This document shows, piece by piece, positions 8,104 to 16,512 of a DNA stretch of 64,000 bases. The position numbers and the translations under genes are program-made. Within the stretch, counting starts at the first letter, position 1. The number at the start of each line of letters is the position of its first letter. Below the pieces are notes generated by a model, which saw nothing but the letters and a program-made list of their open reading frames with translations, was not told the DNA's origin and did no database searches. The stretch is from positions 2,280,001 through 2,344,000 of the forward strand of contig NZ_CP133016.1 in NCBI RefSeq assembly GCF_030866745.1, read 5' to 3'. The stretch comes from Sphingomonas flavescens (lineage in GTDB: Bacteria; Pseudomonadota; Alphaproteobacteria; Sphingomonadales; Sphingomonadaceae).

Positions 8104-8598
8104 GTGGGCGTCAAATACGGGTTGCCGCCGATCGCCGCGCCGGACGCCCGCCTCTTCATCCTCGGTAGCCTGCCGGGCGATGCCTCGCTCGCCGCCCGTC
8201 ATTATTATGCGCATCCGACCAACCAGTTCTGGCGGCTGCTTGGACAGGCGCTCGGTGAGGATCTCCATGCTCTCAGATATGACCACCGGCTGGCGCGGCT
8301 GCGCGAGCGACAAATCGGCTTGTGGGATGTCGTCGCGTCGGCCAGCCGGCCTGGCAGCCTCGACCAAGCCATCCATGACGCTCAGCACAATCAGATCGCG
8401 CATCTGCTGACCGATTACCCGCAACTCCGCGCGATCGCCTTCAACGGGGCGGCATCGTCGACCATAGGACGCAGATTGATTGGCGCCGCGGGCAATGTCG
8501 AACTCGTCGACCTGCCGTCATCCAGCGCAGCCAATACCAAGCCATTCGCGGATAAGGCGCGCGACTGGGGCTTACTCGCGGCGTTCCTTCAGCCGTAG
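8104..8598 (+). CDS. DNA-deoxyinosine glycosylase (uracil-DNA glycosylase superfamily)
   Basis: 164-residue member of the Mug-like branch of the uracil-DNA glycosylase superfamily, proposed to remove hypoxanthine from DNA. An RLFILGSLPGDASL motif near residue 16 is followed by the characteristic HYYAHPTNQFWRLLG block, then GLWDVVASASRPGSLD and a late LPSSSAANT motif. Length and motif order fit the family. The start is a GTG at 8104, divergent from the glycosyltransferase. Confidence 0.85.
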   Translation: MGVKYGLPPIAAPDARLFILGSLPGDASLAARHYYAHPTNQFWRLLGQALGEDLHALRYDHRLARLRERQIGLWDVVASASRPGSLDQAIHDAQHNQIAHLLTDYPQLRAIAFNGAASSTIGRRLIGAAGNVELVDLPSSSAANTKPFADKARDWGLLAAFLQP

Positions 8599-8631
8599 GA
8601 GCCTCAGCTTGCGCCGCGCGTAGTTGGCGTC

Positions 8632-8949
8632 ATGATGAACATCGTGACCGAGATCGAAGAAGAGTTGCCTGAAGAGGGCGGTGAGGACAGCGACAAGCGA
8701 CTGTCGATGGTGGACGAAGCCCTGGTTGCGGGGACGATCGCCAACACCAACGGCCTGCTCGTGATCCTTGCCAAGCTGGTGGCACGCGGCGTGTTCGACC
8801 GGGCTGACCTGCAGGCTTTTTCGGACAGCTATTCGAAGCCGCTCGACCATGTCGGCATGCGCGAGAACGAACTCGTAAGCCAGATGCAGGACCAGATGGA
8901 ATCGACGCTGGCGGAGCTTATGCGTTTTCTCAGCGAACGAGACGGCTGA
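8632..8949 (+). CDS. Hypothetical protein, 105 aa
   Basis: Small soluble acidic protein with no motif I recognise. It begins with a Glu-rich stretch and continues as predicted amphipathic helix (TNGLLVILAKLVARGVFD, then LDHVGMRENELVSQMQDQM). It is co-directional with the DNA glycosylase 33 bp upstream and may be co-transcribed. It ends just before the mer-type operator, so it is not part of the metal operon. Confidence 0.65.
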   Translation: MMNIVTEIEEELPEEGGEDSDKRLSMVDEALVAGTIANTNGLLVILAKLVARGVFDRADLQAFSDSYSKPLDHVGMRENELVSQMQDQMESTLAELMRFLSERDG

Positions 8950-8966
8950 CCTCGGCACAATCATGC

Positions 8967-8998
8967 TTGACTCTGTACCATGGTACGGAAGCTACAAC
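8967..8998 (+). promoter_or_regulatory. MerR-family operator/promoter
   Basis: A TTGACT -35 box (8967-8972) is followed by the dyad CTGTAC-CATG-GTACGG and GAAG, then a CTACAA/TACAAC -10. The -35/-10 spacing is 19-20 bp, the overlong spacing that MerR-type activators need. It closely matches the classical mer operator layout. No merR-family gene is present in the window. The downstream gene starts at 9028 after a GAAAGGAG ribosome-binding site. Confidence 0.75.
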
Positions 8999-9027
8999 TG
9001 GCGGCCAATGGCGAAAGGAGCCGAGTA

Positions 9028-9798
9028 ATGGCCGATTTATCCAATCATCCAACGACCGCGAAATCCGCGCGGATTTATCGCATGGTGATGCCGCACCATG
9101 TTTGTCCCTGGGGTCTGAAGGCTCTGGACTTGCTCAAGCGGTCGGGCTTCCAGGTCGAGGATCATCATCTCGCCACGCGTGAGCAGACGGACGCTTTCAA
9201 GGCCGAGCACGGGGTCCAGACGACACCGCAAATCTTCGTCGGGTCGAAGCGAATTGGGGGCTACGACGACCTCCGGCGCTATCTTGGCAAATCTGTCGTT
9301 GACCCGAACGCCACGAGCTATCGGCCCATCGTGGCCCTGTTTGGCATGACGGCGCTGCTGGCGCTGGCCGCGGCTTTCGCGGCTGATGGACAGATCACAC
9401 TAAGCCGTGCCCTGCCTTGGTTCATTTCCATCTCCATGACCGTTTTGGCTATGCTCAAGCTGCAGAACGTAAGCAGCTTTTCGGCGATGTTCCTGAACTA
9501 CGACCTGCTGGCGCGCCGGTGGGTGCCCTACAGCTATGTCTATCCATTTGCGGAGGGCGCGGCTGGCATCCTGATGACTGCAGGGATATTGAATTGGCTA
9601 TCGATCCCCATCGCGCTCTTCATTGGCACGATCGGTGCGGTGTCGGTGTTCAAGGCGGTCTACATTGACCGGCGGGAGCTCAAATGCGCGTGCGTCGGGG
9701 GATCGAGCAACGTTCCGCTCGGCTTCGTCTCCCTGACCGAAAACCTGATGATGATCGGCATGGCGCTCTGGATGCTGAGCATGGGAGCCGTTATCTGA
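9028..9798 (+). CDS. Glutaredoxin domain fused to MauE-like membrane protein
   Basis: 256 residues with two parts. Residues 1-90 are glutaredoxin-like, with a CPWG redox site (single-Cys, C26) and a TTPQIFVGSKRIGG glutathione-site loop. From about residue 100 there are four hydrophobic helices of MauE/DoxX type, with a CACVG motif after the third. The Cys pair in the membrane part could accept electrons from the glutaredoxin domain. The ATG at 9028 has a strong Shine-Dalgarno (GAAAGGAG). A mer-type promoter drives it, so it is likely metal-induced, and it heads a four-gene operon. Confidence 0.85.
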   Translation: MADLSNHPTTAKSARIYRMVMPHHVCPWGLKALDLLKRSGFQVEDHHLATREQTDAFKAEHGVQTTPQIFVGSKRIGGYDDLRRYLGKSVVDPNATSYRPIVALFGMTALLALAAAFAADGQITLSRALPWFISISMTVLAMLKLQNVSSFSAMFLNYDLLARRWVPYSYVYPFAEGAAGILMTAGILNWLSIPIALFIGTIGAVSVFKAVYIDRRELKCACVGGSSNVPLGFVSLTENLMMIGMALWMLSMGAVI

Positions 9799-9803
9799 CC
9801 CGC

Positions 9804-10145
9804 GTGCCGCAGAAGCTGATCCGTCTGTTCGTCCTCCTAGCGATGATGTTGCTGCCGCTGGGCATGGCGCATCCCGCAGCCGCGCAGGCGCGATCGATGG
9901 CCGAAACGACTGAGATGGCCGGAATGACGATGCCCGACCAGCATTGCCCCAATGGCGATCCTCAGCACGGCGGCAAGGCGATGCCTGGCGAATGCACGAT
10001 GGCGTGCGCGTCTGCCTTGCCCGCCGCCGACCCGCCACAGCCGTTGCTCAACCGTGCAACTTCGTTGCGCGTGAACGTCCCGCACTTCGACCGCCTGATT
10101 GGCGTCCTCCCCGAAATCGCTACCCCGCCTCCGCGACGCGCCTGA
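9804..10145 (+). CDS. Small exported Met/His/Cys-rich protein
   Basis: 113 residues from a GTG 5 bp after the previous stop. An N-terminal signal peptide (LFVLLAMMLLPLGMA, then AHPAAAQA) is followed by a metal-ligand-rich segment with MAGMTMPDQHC, DPQHGGKAM and CTMAC. The C-terminal third is ordinary. I know no named family. Position and composition suggest a periplasmic copper- or other soft-metal-binding protein. The start codon is uncertain because the frame is open upstream. Confidence 0.65.
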   Translation: MPQKLIRLFVLLAMMLLPLGMAHPAAAQARSMAETTEMAGMTMPDQHCPNGDPQHGGKAMPGECTMACASALPAADPPQPLLNRATSLRVNVPHFDRLIGVLPEIATPPPRRA

Positions 10146-10226
10146 CATCGAACCGGCGCGGCCCTGGTCGCGCATAATTTGATGAAGAGGCGGCGCAGCC
10201 GCCGCCTCCAGTCGCGGAGATTGATT

Positions 10227-11858
10227 GTGAAAAGCTTGTTTTTGGCCACGGCTGCCGCCGTGGCGATCGTAATGCCGGTCGCCCCATTATCGGCGCAGCA
10301 CCAGCACATGCCCGGCATGTCGATGCCCATGCCCCCGCAGCCGAAGACGGCACCGAAGAAGCCCGCTTCCAAAAAAGTGGCGCGGAAAGTGGCACCGACG
10401 AAAAAGGCCGCCACCGCCAAGCAACAGAAGAAGTCGCCGACCGCAAAGTCGAAACCGGCAAAGGCCGAGACGGCGAAGCCTGTGATGGATCACGGCACGA
10501 TGCCGGCGAGCACGGAAGTGATGCCGGTGGAACAGGGCGTCATGCCCATGGATCACGCAATGCCAATGGATCAAGGCGCCATGACGATGCCGGCGTCGCC
10601 CACGACTGGCGCAGAATCTGCGGATCACGCCCAGATGAATCACGGCGCGATGGACCATTCCACCATGAGTGCGGGGACTCATCAGATGTCGATGACCGGC
10701 GCGCTTGGCGCTTATCCGATGGAGCGCGAAAGCTCGGGCACGGCGTGGCAACCTGATGCGTCGCAACATGCGGGTCTCATGGTCATGAAGGGCGATTGGA
10801 CGCTGATGGCGCACGGCGTGCTTAACCTGGTGGCGGATCAGCAGGGAGGCCCACGCGGAGACGACAAATTGTTCTCCTCGGGAATGCTGATGGCGATGGC
10901 GCGCCGGCCGCTCGGCGATGGAACTGTCCAGTTCCGTGCGGCTCTCAGCCCCGACCCGCTGATGGGGAAGAGTGGATACCCGCTGCTGCTGGCCAGCGGT
11001 GAGACCGCGAACGGACGCGACCGGCTGATCGACCGCCAGCATCCGCACGACTTCTTCATGGAATTGTCGGCGTCGGTGTCGCAGAACATCGGTTCGCGTG
11101 GCAGCGTCTTTCTGTACGGCGGGCTTCCGGGTGAGCCGGCATTCGGGCCGCCCGCGTTCATGCATCGCGAGGCAATCATGGACTCGCCCGAAGCGCCGAT
11201 CAGCCACCACTGGCTGGATTCCACGCACATCAGTTTCGGCGTGCTGACGGCGGGGGTGGTGATGGACCGGGTCAAGGTCGAGGTCAGCCGCTTCAACGCG
11301 CGCGAGCCGGACCAGCACCGCTGGAATATCGAGACGGGACCGCTGGACTCGACGGCTGTTCGTCTGTCGTGGAACCCAACGCCTGAACTCGCGCTGCAAG
11401 GCAGTTGGGGCTACTTCAAGGATCCGGAACAGCTTGAGCCGGGCGTGAACCAGCGCCGCTGGTCCGCAAGCCTGCTCTACGCCCGCGACGTCGCGCCGGG
11501 CTGGAAATTGGCCGGGACGCTCGCCTGGGGCCGCAAGACGGTCGATCATCACAACGACGATGCCTTAGTCGCCGAAGCGTCGGTCAAGCACGCGGCGTGG
11601 ACGATCTTTGGCCGAGGCGAAATCACCGAAAATCGCGAGCTGCTCGATATCGAGGAGCACGGTCCTGCCTACCGCGTGGGCAAGGTCTCGTTGGGCGCCG
11701 TTCGTGACTTCCGGATCGCGAAGAATGTCGCATTTGGGGTCGGTGGCCTCGCGTCGTTGAACTTCGTTCCGGATGACCTGGCACCATTGTATGGCGGCAA
11801 GAACCCGACCGGAGCCATGGGCTTCGTTCGTCTCAAGCTGGATGGAGGCCACGAGTGA
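10227..11858 (+). CDS. Exported protein with Met/His-rich N-terminal segment, likely outer-membrane barrel
   Basis: 543 residues. A signal peptide ending LSA-QHQ leads into HMPGMSMPMPP, a long Lys/Ala/Pro linker, and repeated MDHGTMP / MDHAMPMDQ / MNHGAMDHSTM units (about 85-160). This is the style of metal-binding segments in CopB- and PcoB-type proteins. The remainder (about 190-543) has alternating short strands and ends in a FVRLKL-like strand, compatible with an outer-membrane beta barrel. GTG at 10227 gives the cleanest signal peptide and has a GGAG nearby; ATG at 10182 or TTG at 10221 are alternatives. It is the third gene of the metal operon. Confidence 0.75.
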   Translation: MKSLFLATAAAVAIVMPVAPLSAQHQHMPGMSMPMPPQPKTAPKKPASKKVARKVAPTKKAATAKQQKKSPTAKSKPAKAETAKPVMDHGTMPASTEVMPVEQGVMPMDHAMPMDQGAMTMPASPTTGAESADHAQMNHGAMDHSTMSAGTHQMSMTGALGAYPMERESSGTAWQPDASQHAGLMVMKGDWTLMAHGVLNLVADQQGGPRGDDKLFSSGMLMAMARRPLGDGTVQFRAALSPDPLMGKSGYPLLLASGETANGRDRLIDRQHPHDFFMELSASVSQNIGSRGSVFLYGGLPGEPAFGPPAFMHREAIMDSPEAPISHHWLDSTHISFGVLTAGVVMDRVKVEVSRFNAREPDQHRWNIETGPLDSTAVRLSWNPTPELALQGSWGYFKDPEQLEPGVNQRRWSASLLYARDVAPGWKLAGTLAWGRKTVDHHNDDALVAEASVKHAAWTIFGRGEITENRELLDIEEHGPAYRVGKVSLGAVRDFRIAKNVAFGVGGLASLNFVPDDLAPLYGGKNPTGAMGFVRLKLDGGHE

Positions 11859-12349
11859 TCATTAAACGCCGAATGATTGCAGTAGCCGCCCTCCTGAGCG
11901 CCGCGGCAACGTCAGCGAAGGCGCATGATCCGCAGGCCTCGGCGTTTGCCGCTTCGGCGGTCGTGGCTCCGGCCGCCCGTCCCGCGGCAGCCATTGTCGA
12001 CGCTTTCCACGCGGCGTTGCGTAGCGGCGATCTCGAAGCTGCCGCGGCGCTGCTGACGGACGATGTCCTGATCTACGAGGGTGGCAGCGCGGAACGATCC
12101 AAGGCGGAGTATCGGGCCGAACATCTGCCGGCCGATGCCCAATTCTCCAAAGCGACGGTGTCGACGGTGACCAGACGCAGCGGCCGGGTCATCGGTCCAG
12201 CCGCCTGGATCACCAGCGAAGGGCAGACGAGCGGCGAGTTCCGCGGTCGGAAAGTCAACAGTCGGTCGACCGAAACGATGGTGCTGGTGCGCCTGGGCGG
12301 GAAATGGAAGATCAGCCACATCCACTGGTCTTCCGCCGCGGTTCGCTGA
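11855..12349 (+). CDS. Exported NTF2-like (DUF4440/SnoaL-type) protein
   Basis: 164 residues with an N-terminal signal sequence (about 1-23, ending AKA). An NTF2-like domain follows: IVDAFHAALRSGDLEAAAALLTDDVLIYEGG, a central HLPADAQF segment and a C-terminal GKWKISHIHWS strand. These small cone-shaped domains bind or convert small molecules; no catalytic set is recognisable here. It starts at a GTG overlapping the previous TGA (GTGA), so it is translationally coupled to the metal operon. Confidence 0.8.
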   Translation: MIIKRRMIAVAALLSAAATSAKAHDPQASAFAASAVVAPAARPAAAIVDAFHAALRSGDLEAAAALLTDDVLIYEGGSAERSKAEYRAEHLPADAQFSKATVSTVTRRSGRVIGPAAWITSEGQTSGEFRGRKVNSRSTETMVLVRLGGKWKISHIHWSSAAVR

Positions 12350-12398
12350 TTGACTAGCGCGGCGTCCGCCCACATATGGCGCCCGCTCTGTACAGCAG

Positions 12399-12474
12399 GG
12401 CCCCTTCGTCTAGCGGTCTAGGACGTCGCCCTCTCACGGCGAAAACACGGGTTCGAGTCCCGTAGGGGTCACCA
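12399..12474 (+). tRNA. tRNA-Glu (anticodon CTC)
   Basis: 76-nt cloverleaf with acceptor GGCCCCT/AGGGGTC, encoded CCA, anticodon loop CTCTCAC giving CTC, and T-arm ACGGGTTCGAGTCCCGT. An integrated recombinase module begins about 200 bp downstream on the opposite strand. I found no second copy of the tRNA 3' end in the window. Confidence 0.95.
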
Positions 12475-12673
12475 GTGCATAAGTGATTGTATTAGCTGGA
12501 CTTTTTATTCCTTTTGGGACTCGCAAATTTGGCAGTTTTCAGCCACATTGCGACGCCCTCACCGCGCTCTTCGGTCACTGGAGAACTGCTCTCGCGAGTG
12601 TGAGACTGCCAAACTCACTGGTTTTCTCTTCCGCCGAAATTCCGTGTCTTGAGTTGGATGCGGGCGGCCGCTC

Positions 12674-14254
12674 CTAACGGAGTAGCAGTGCTTCCTGTTC
12701 GGGCCAGCTGAGAGGCAGGCCATCGAGGTTCTGCAAGAACCGATTGGTCAGTCTCGCTGGTTGATTACCACCGATGATCGCATCGACGATAGTTGGCGAT
12801 AGGTAGCTCAGACGCAGCAGTCGCTTGAACCGTTCGGTCGACCGACCGAACAACTTGGCCACGCGGTCGAGCTCGAGGTTCGGCTTCGATTCTGTAAGGA
12901 TGCGAGCCCGTCGTCCATCGAGCAGTAGGATAATCAACTGCGGATCGGGAATTGGCTTGTCGATGACGGTCACCTTGCCGACGATCAGCTTGGCGTCGTT
13001 GCCTTGACGCACGCGCTCGATCGAGCGCTCAAGCGTCGCGCCGTTATTCAGCTCAACGGTAATGACCGCATCGCCAATAATGACTTTGCGAATTTGTTCG
13101 ATAACCAGCTCGCGCCTGGCAACTTGGTCTTCACTCGATAGCGTCGCGATGGTCCGCTCGACCTCGACTTGACTGTCAACGCTAGTTACGCGCGACCTCA
13201 GCTGCGCGCCGAGCAACTCAACGATGATGCTCTCCACGCTTCTGGCCGCGATACGATAGGGCCCGGCGCTCCCTTCGCGGATGGTCTTGAGGTGGGTAAC
13301 GTAATAGCGGAAGCGCTGTCCGCTGCGCACGGTATGGACCGGGCCCATGGTCCGGCCATGCCGATCCACGATCAGCCCCTGCAGCAAACTGGCGGACACG
13401 AGCTTGGGTCCACGCACCGCGGAATTGTTCAGGGACGCAAGGACCGATTGCGCATCTTCAAAGACTAATCGATCGAGGACCGGTTCATGCTGACCTTGAT
13501 GGATCTGGCCGCGATGCGTGATCTCACCGACATACAGACGATTGGACAGCAAGCAGCGGAGCGAGCCGTATTCGAAGTGTCTGCCGCCGGTCACTTTGCC
13601 TACACGCTGTCGCTGCTTGGTCTGTAGTCCTTCGCGCTGCGCCCAGCGTAGCGTTGCTTGGACCGACTTGAGCACGACGAACTGGGCAAAGATGGCGCGA
13701 ACGGTGTCAGCCTCGGCTTGATTGATCACCAACTTCTTGTCGACCACGTCGTAGCCTAGCGGCACCGTGCCACCCATCCACATCCCCTTGGCCTTTGATG
13801 CCGCAATCTTGTCACGCACCCGCTCGGCGCCGACCTCGCGTTCGAACTGCGCGAACGACAAAAGAACGTGCAGCATCAGCCGACCCATGCTGGTCTTGGT
13901 GTTGAACGACTGGGTCACACTGACGAACGAGGCGTTGGCCTGCTCGAGCTGTTCGACGATGCGGGCGAAGTCGGTGAGGCTGCGGGTCAGTCGATCGATC
14001 TTGTAGATGACGATGACGTCGATCTTGCCGGCCGCAACATCGGCGAGCAGCGCTTTGATGGCAGGGCGCTCCAACGTTCCGCCTGAAATCCCGCCGTCGT
14101 CATAGCGCTCGCGCGCCATTCTCCAGCCTTCCTGGCGCTGGCTCGCGATGTAGGCCTTGCAGGCTTCGTATTGCGCATCGAGACTGTTGAACTCCTGATC
14201 CAGTCCCTCATCGCTCGACTTGCGCGTGTAAATGGCGCAGCGGACGCGGCTCAT
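12674..14254 (-). CDS. Large serine recombinase (resolvase/recombinase family)
   Basis: 526-residue site-specific recombinase. The N-terminal catalytic domain starts with CAIYTRKSSDEGL, where one of the adjacent Ser residues (13-14) is the nucleophile. It continues with DDGGISGGTLERPA and YKIDRLTRSL, standard for resolvase-type enzymes. A central recombinase domain (GYDVVDKKLVINQAEADTVRAIF onward) and a long C-terminal region follow. It is the distal gene of a three-gene operon; its ATG overlaps the stop of the DUF2924 gene. Such trios are common in alphaproteobacterial integrated elements. Confidence 0.93.
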   Translation of the reverse strand: MSRVRCAIYTRKSSDEGLDQEFNSLDAQYEACKAYIASQRQEGWRMARERYDDGGISGGTLERPAIKALLADVAAGKIDVIVIYKIDRLTRSLTDFARIVEQLEQANASFVSVTQSFNTKTSMGRLMLHVLLSFAQFEREVGAERVRDKIAASKAKGMWMGGTVPLGYDVVDKKLVINQAEADTVRAIFAQFVVLKSVQATLRWAQREGLQTKQRQRVGKVTGGRHFEYGSLRCLLSNRLYVGEITHRGQIHQGQHEPVLDRLVFEDAQSVLASLNNSAVRGPKLVSASLLQGLIVDRHGRTMGPVHTVRSGQRFRYYVTHLKTIREGSAGPYRIAARSVESIIVELLGAQLRSRVTSVDSQVEVERTIATLSSEDQVARRELVIEQIRKVIIGDAVITVELNNGATLERSIERVRQGNDAKLIVGKVTVIDKPIPDPQLIILLLDGRRARILTESKPNLELDRVAKLFGRSTERFKRLLRLSYLSPTIVDAIIGGNQPARLTNRFLQNLDGLPLSWPEQEALLLR

Positions 14255-14667
14255 TTGATCAGCCCGAAGAATTTGGGGCCGGACCAGCGCGTGCCGGTGA
14301 TCTTGCCGGCGATTACACTCAACGATGAATGGCGAGCTCCCTCATAGATGAGGCCAGCCTCCGTCACGTCGACCACGTAGGTCCTGCCGCGCCAGCGGCG
14401 GACTAAGCGGTTGCCGGGGCGCAGTGTCACTTTGGGCGAGGAGCGCTGCCTCGGCCGCTCATCTCCTGAGCTAAGGATAGTCAAAGCTTTGCTCGACAGC
14501 CCGCCGAGCGAATGTTCCTGCAGCCGCCACGCGATGCCGCGGGCAAGCAGGTCGGGCGTTAACGCGACCGATGGCGCAGCCTTGTAAAGCTCGCGCCACC
14601 GGTTGGTTAGTTGCTTGCGACTGGATCTCCGCAGCGAGGCGATCTCTTCGTCGAGCGACGCGCTCAT
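14251..14667 (-). CDS. DUF2924 domain protein
   Basis: 138-residue protein of the DUF2924 family, regularly found directly upstream of large serine recombinases. The N-terminal half is helical and basic, with a KQLTNRWRELY segment. The C-terminal half carries the family block RPGNRLVRRWRGRTYVVDV followed by GKITGTRWSGPKFFGL. Function is unknown; a DNA-binding or recombination-directionality role is a guess from position. It overlaps both neighbours by four bases. Confidence 0.9.
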   Translation of the reverse strand: MSASLDEEIASLRRSSRKQLTNRWRELYKAAPSVALTPDLLARGIAWRLQEHSLGGLSSKALTILSSGDERPRQRSSPKVTLRPGNRLVRRWRGRTYVVDVTEAGLIYEGARHSSLSVIAGKITGTRWSGPKFFGLIK

Positions 14668-15017
14668 CGTGGCTCCACGGCTCGATAAGTGCGCAACCCG
14701 TCGATCTTGTCGCTGTCGATGGCATAGCCGAGCTTCTTGAGCCCGGTCATCGCGGCCCGAACCGTATGCGCCAGCCAGCCCGTGGTGGCGGTCATCTGAT
14801 CGATGGTCGCGCCCTCATCGCGGACCAAAAGGGCAGCGAGCTGATCACGCTTTATTGGGTTTTTGGTAGGAGCCTCATCCGTCGCGTTCGGCTGTGCTGA
14901 CTCCTTCGGAGTGGATGGCTTTGGCTTGCGAGCAGCGCGCGGCTTCGCGGTCTTCTGAGGCGTTTCGGCAATCTTGGCCTTGGTGGTCATGGGTGGTCTC
15001 CCGGCTCGGAGCGACAC
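14664..15017 (-). CDS. DUF3489 domain protein
   Basis: 117-residue protein with a basic, Lys/Ala/Pro-rich N-terminal half and a C-terminal winged-helix-like DUF3489 domain (KRDQLAALLVRDEGATIDQM, then VRAAMTGLKKLGYAI). It is the first gene of the DUF3489-DUF2924-recombinase operon, with four-base overlap to the next. Likely a small DNA-binding accessory protein of the element. Confidence 0.88.
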   Translation of the reverse strand: MSLRAGRPPMTTKAKIAETPQKTAKPRAARKPKPSTPKESAQPNATDEAPTKNPIKRDQLAALLVRDEGATIDQMTATTGWLAHTVRAAMTGLKKLGYAIDSDKIDGLRTYRAVEPR

Positions 15018-15213
15018 ATCTCGCTCCCACCACCCAAAGCCCGGTCAGTCAGACCAGGCGGCGCGTCGGGACTTTGCGCCGATCCGACTCGCACAGCGAC
15101 CAATGCTCAGCTTGCTCGTGAAGTCGAATGGAATTTCCGGAATGCGCCCTTCGCAGCTGTTGGCAGTCAGCTCGGTCCAACCCGCAAGCGGACGTTCGTT
15201 CAGGCAGTTGCTG
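15018..15213. other. Intergenic stretch with no gene seen
   Basis: I see no convincing reading frame between the DUF3489 gene and the first hairpin repeat. It may be the outer edge of the recombinase element. Confidence 0.4.
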
Positions 15214-15245
15214 ATGTCTGCTTTCGACCCATTGCGGACATTAGC
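15214..15245 (+). repeat. Hairpin repeat HR, copy 1
   Basis: Consensus of the family: ATGTCYGC, then TTTCSACCCATT, then GCRGACATTAGC. The ends are inverted repeats (TGTCCGC/GCGGACA) around a 12-nt loop. This copy is near-perfect and is the first of the series. Confidence 0.85.
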
Positions 15246-15265
15246 TCATCACTAGCCGGCTGAGA

Positions 15266-16366
15266 CTAACTGACTACATTTGGCGGCCGAGTAATGCCCA
15301 TAAGCAGGCGAACCAGCTCAGCTTGTCGCTTCGACCCCGTCTTCGCGAAGACCGACCGCAGCTGTGTGCGCACGGTCATGGCAGACGTGCCGCCGGTCCG
15401 CGCGATATGCTCGATTGTAGCACCCTCAGTAATCGCGCGAGCGACGCGCGCTTCGGCGGGAGTCAAATCAAACAACAGTCGCAGCAGGTTCTGATCAGGC
15501 AACAGCCGATTAGTGCCGTTGGCCACGAGCAGCAAAACGCCGTCGGAATCACCGACCTCCCTGGCGCGTCCTGTGAGCGGTATCACATGAACGACCATCC
15601 GCGACCATCTCTCGGTCGGTCGCAAGGCGATTGACGCGACCTGCCCGGCGGAGCGCTTGCCAGAGAGAATTTCGGCGATTGCCGTTTGAAGAAACCTGTC
15701 GGTGAAGCATGAGGCGCCGGGCCTATTGTCGACAATCGAGCCAACCTCATTATCGAAGACGGAATTATAAGCTTTCAGTCGGCCGTCACGGCCAATAATC
15801 GCGGCTCCCACGCCACTCAGCTGCAGGCCTTCGACCAAAGCCTTGTTGCGTGCGCTGTTCACTTGCGCGGTAAGGCTGAGTGCGCGGCCAATATGTGGCC
15901 GGAGGCGATCAAGGGCGGAGACCGCCTTCTCGGCTGCACCATGCGTGTCGAAACCTTCAACCGCCATGTAGAGCGCATTATTCGACGCGCCCGGGAACAC
16001 GGAGGCGGCGCCGGCGATAAGGCCACGCGGAATCATAAACTCGCGTTTGACGGGAAGCGCTTCGATCTGTTCGATGGTCCGATAAGCGGTCTCCGCTCGG
16101 AATCCTGGATGTGGATCAGCAAATAACGGACCGATGTGCTCCGTGTTCTCGGCCCATCCTGCGGCGGCATAATCCGACATGTGACGTTCAAGCGAAGGCG
16201 CGCAGGTCCACGTCGGTCCGGCTGCTGTGACCGCGATGAAAACTCCACCGCGGGCACCCACCGCTTTGCCAATTTGCTCGAGGACTTCCGGCCAACGTTC
16301 GGTGACAACCGCAGCTTCGTAGATGCGGTCTATAATGTTGGTGAAAGGATGCTCCTGGGTACGCAA
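15266..16366 (-). CDS. LuxR-type HTH transcriptional regulator
   Basis: 366 residues. The C-terminal 65 residues are a GerE/LuxR helix-turn-helix: LTPAEARVARAITEGATIEHIA, TVRTQLRSVFAKTGSKRQAELV. The N-terminal 290 residues look like a PAS/GAF-type sensory region without known family motifs, containing a PAS-like GAAIIGRDGRLKAYNSVF segment near 187-204. It could control the neighbouring PEP-CTERM genes, which are divergent, but nothing in the sequence proves it. Confidence 0.85.
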   Translation of the reverse strand: MRTQEHPFTNIIDRIYEAAVVTERWPEVLEQIGKAVGARGGVFIAVTAAGPTWTCAPSLERHMSDYAAAGWAENTEHIGPLFADPHPGFRAETAYRTIEQIEALPVKREFMIPRGLIAGAASVFPGASNNALYMAVEGFDTHGAAEKAVSALDRLRPHIGRALSLTAQVNSARNKALVEGLQLSGVGAAIIGRDGRLKAYNSVFDNEVGSIVDNRPGASCFTDRFLQTAIAEILSGKRSAGQVASIALRPTERWSRMVVHVIPLTGRAREVGDSDGVLLLVANGTNRLLPDQNLLRLLFDLTPAEARVARAITEGATIEHIARTGGTSAMTVRTQLRSVFAKTGSKRQAELVRLLMGITRPPNVVS

Positions 16367-16512
16367 CCAACCCGCCTGCTGAGTTCTGGCAAAGTACGGC
16401 AGACTAGGCGACGCGCAACGGGTAAGTGAAAATTTAATGAATACCCCATCTGAGGGATGCGTGCGGTGCTTGGAAGGTGGGACACTCAGCCGACGATTGA
16501 GCGGAGGGGTGC

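Noticed and set aside
10287..11552. 421-codon minus-strand frame, His/Arg-rich
   Set aside because: Antisense shadow of the Met/His-rich exported protein gene.
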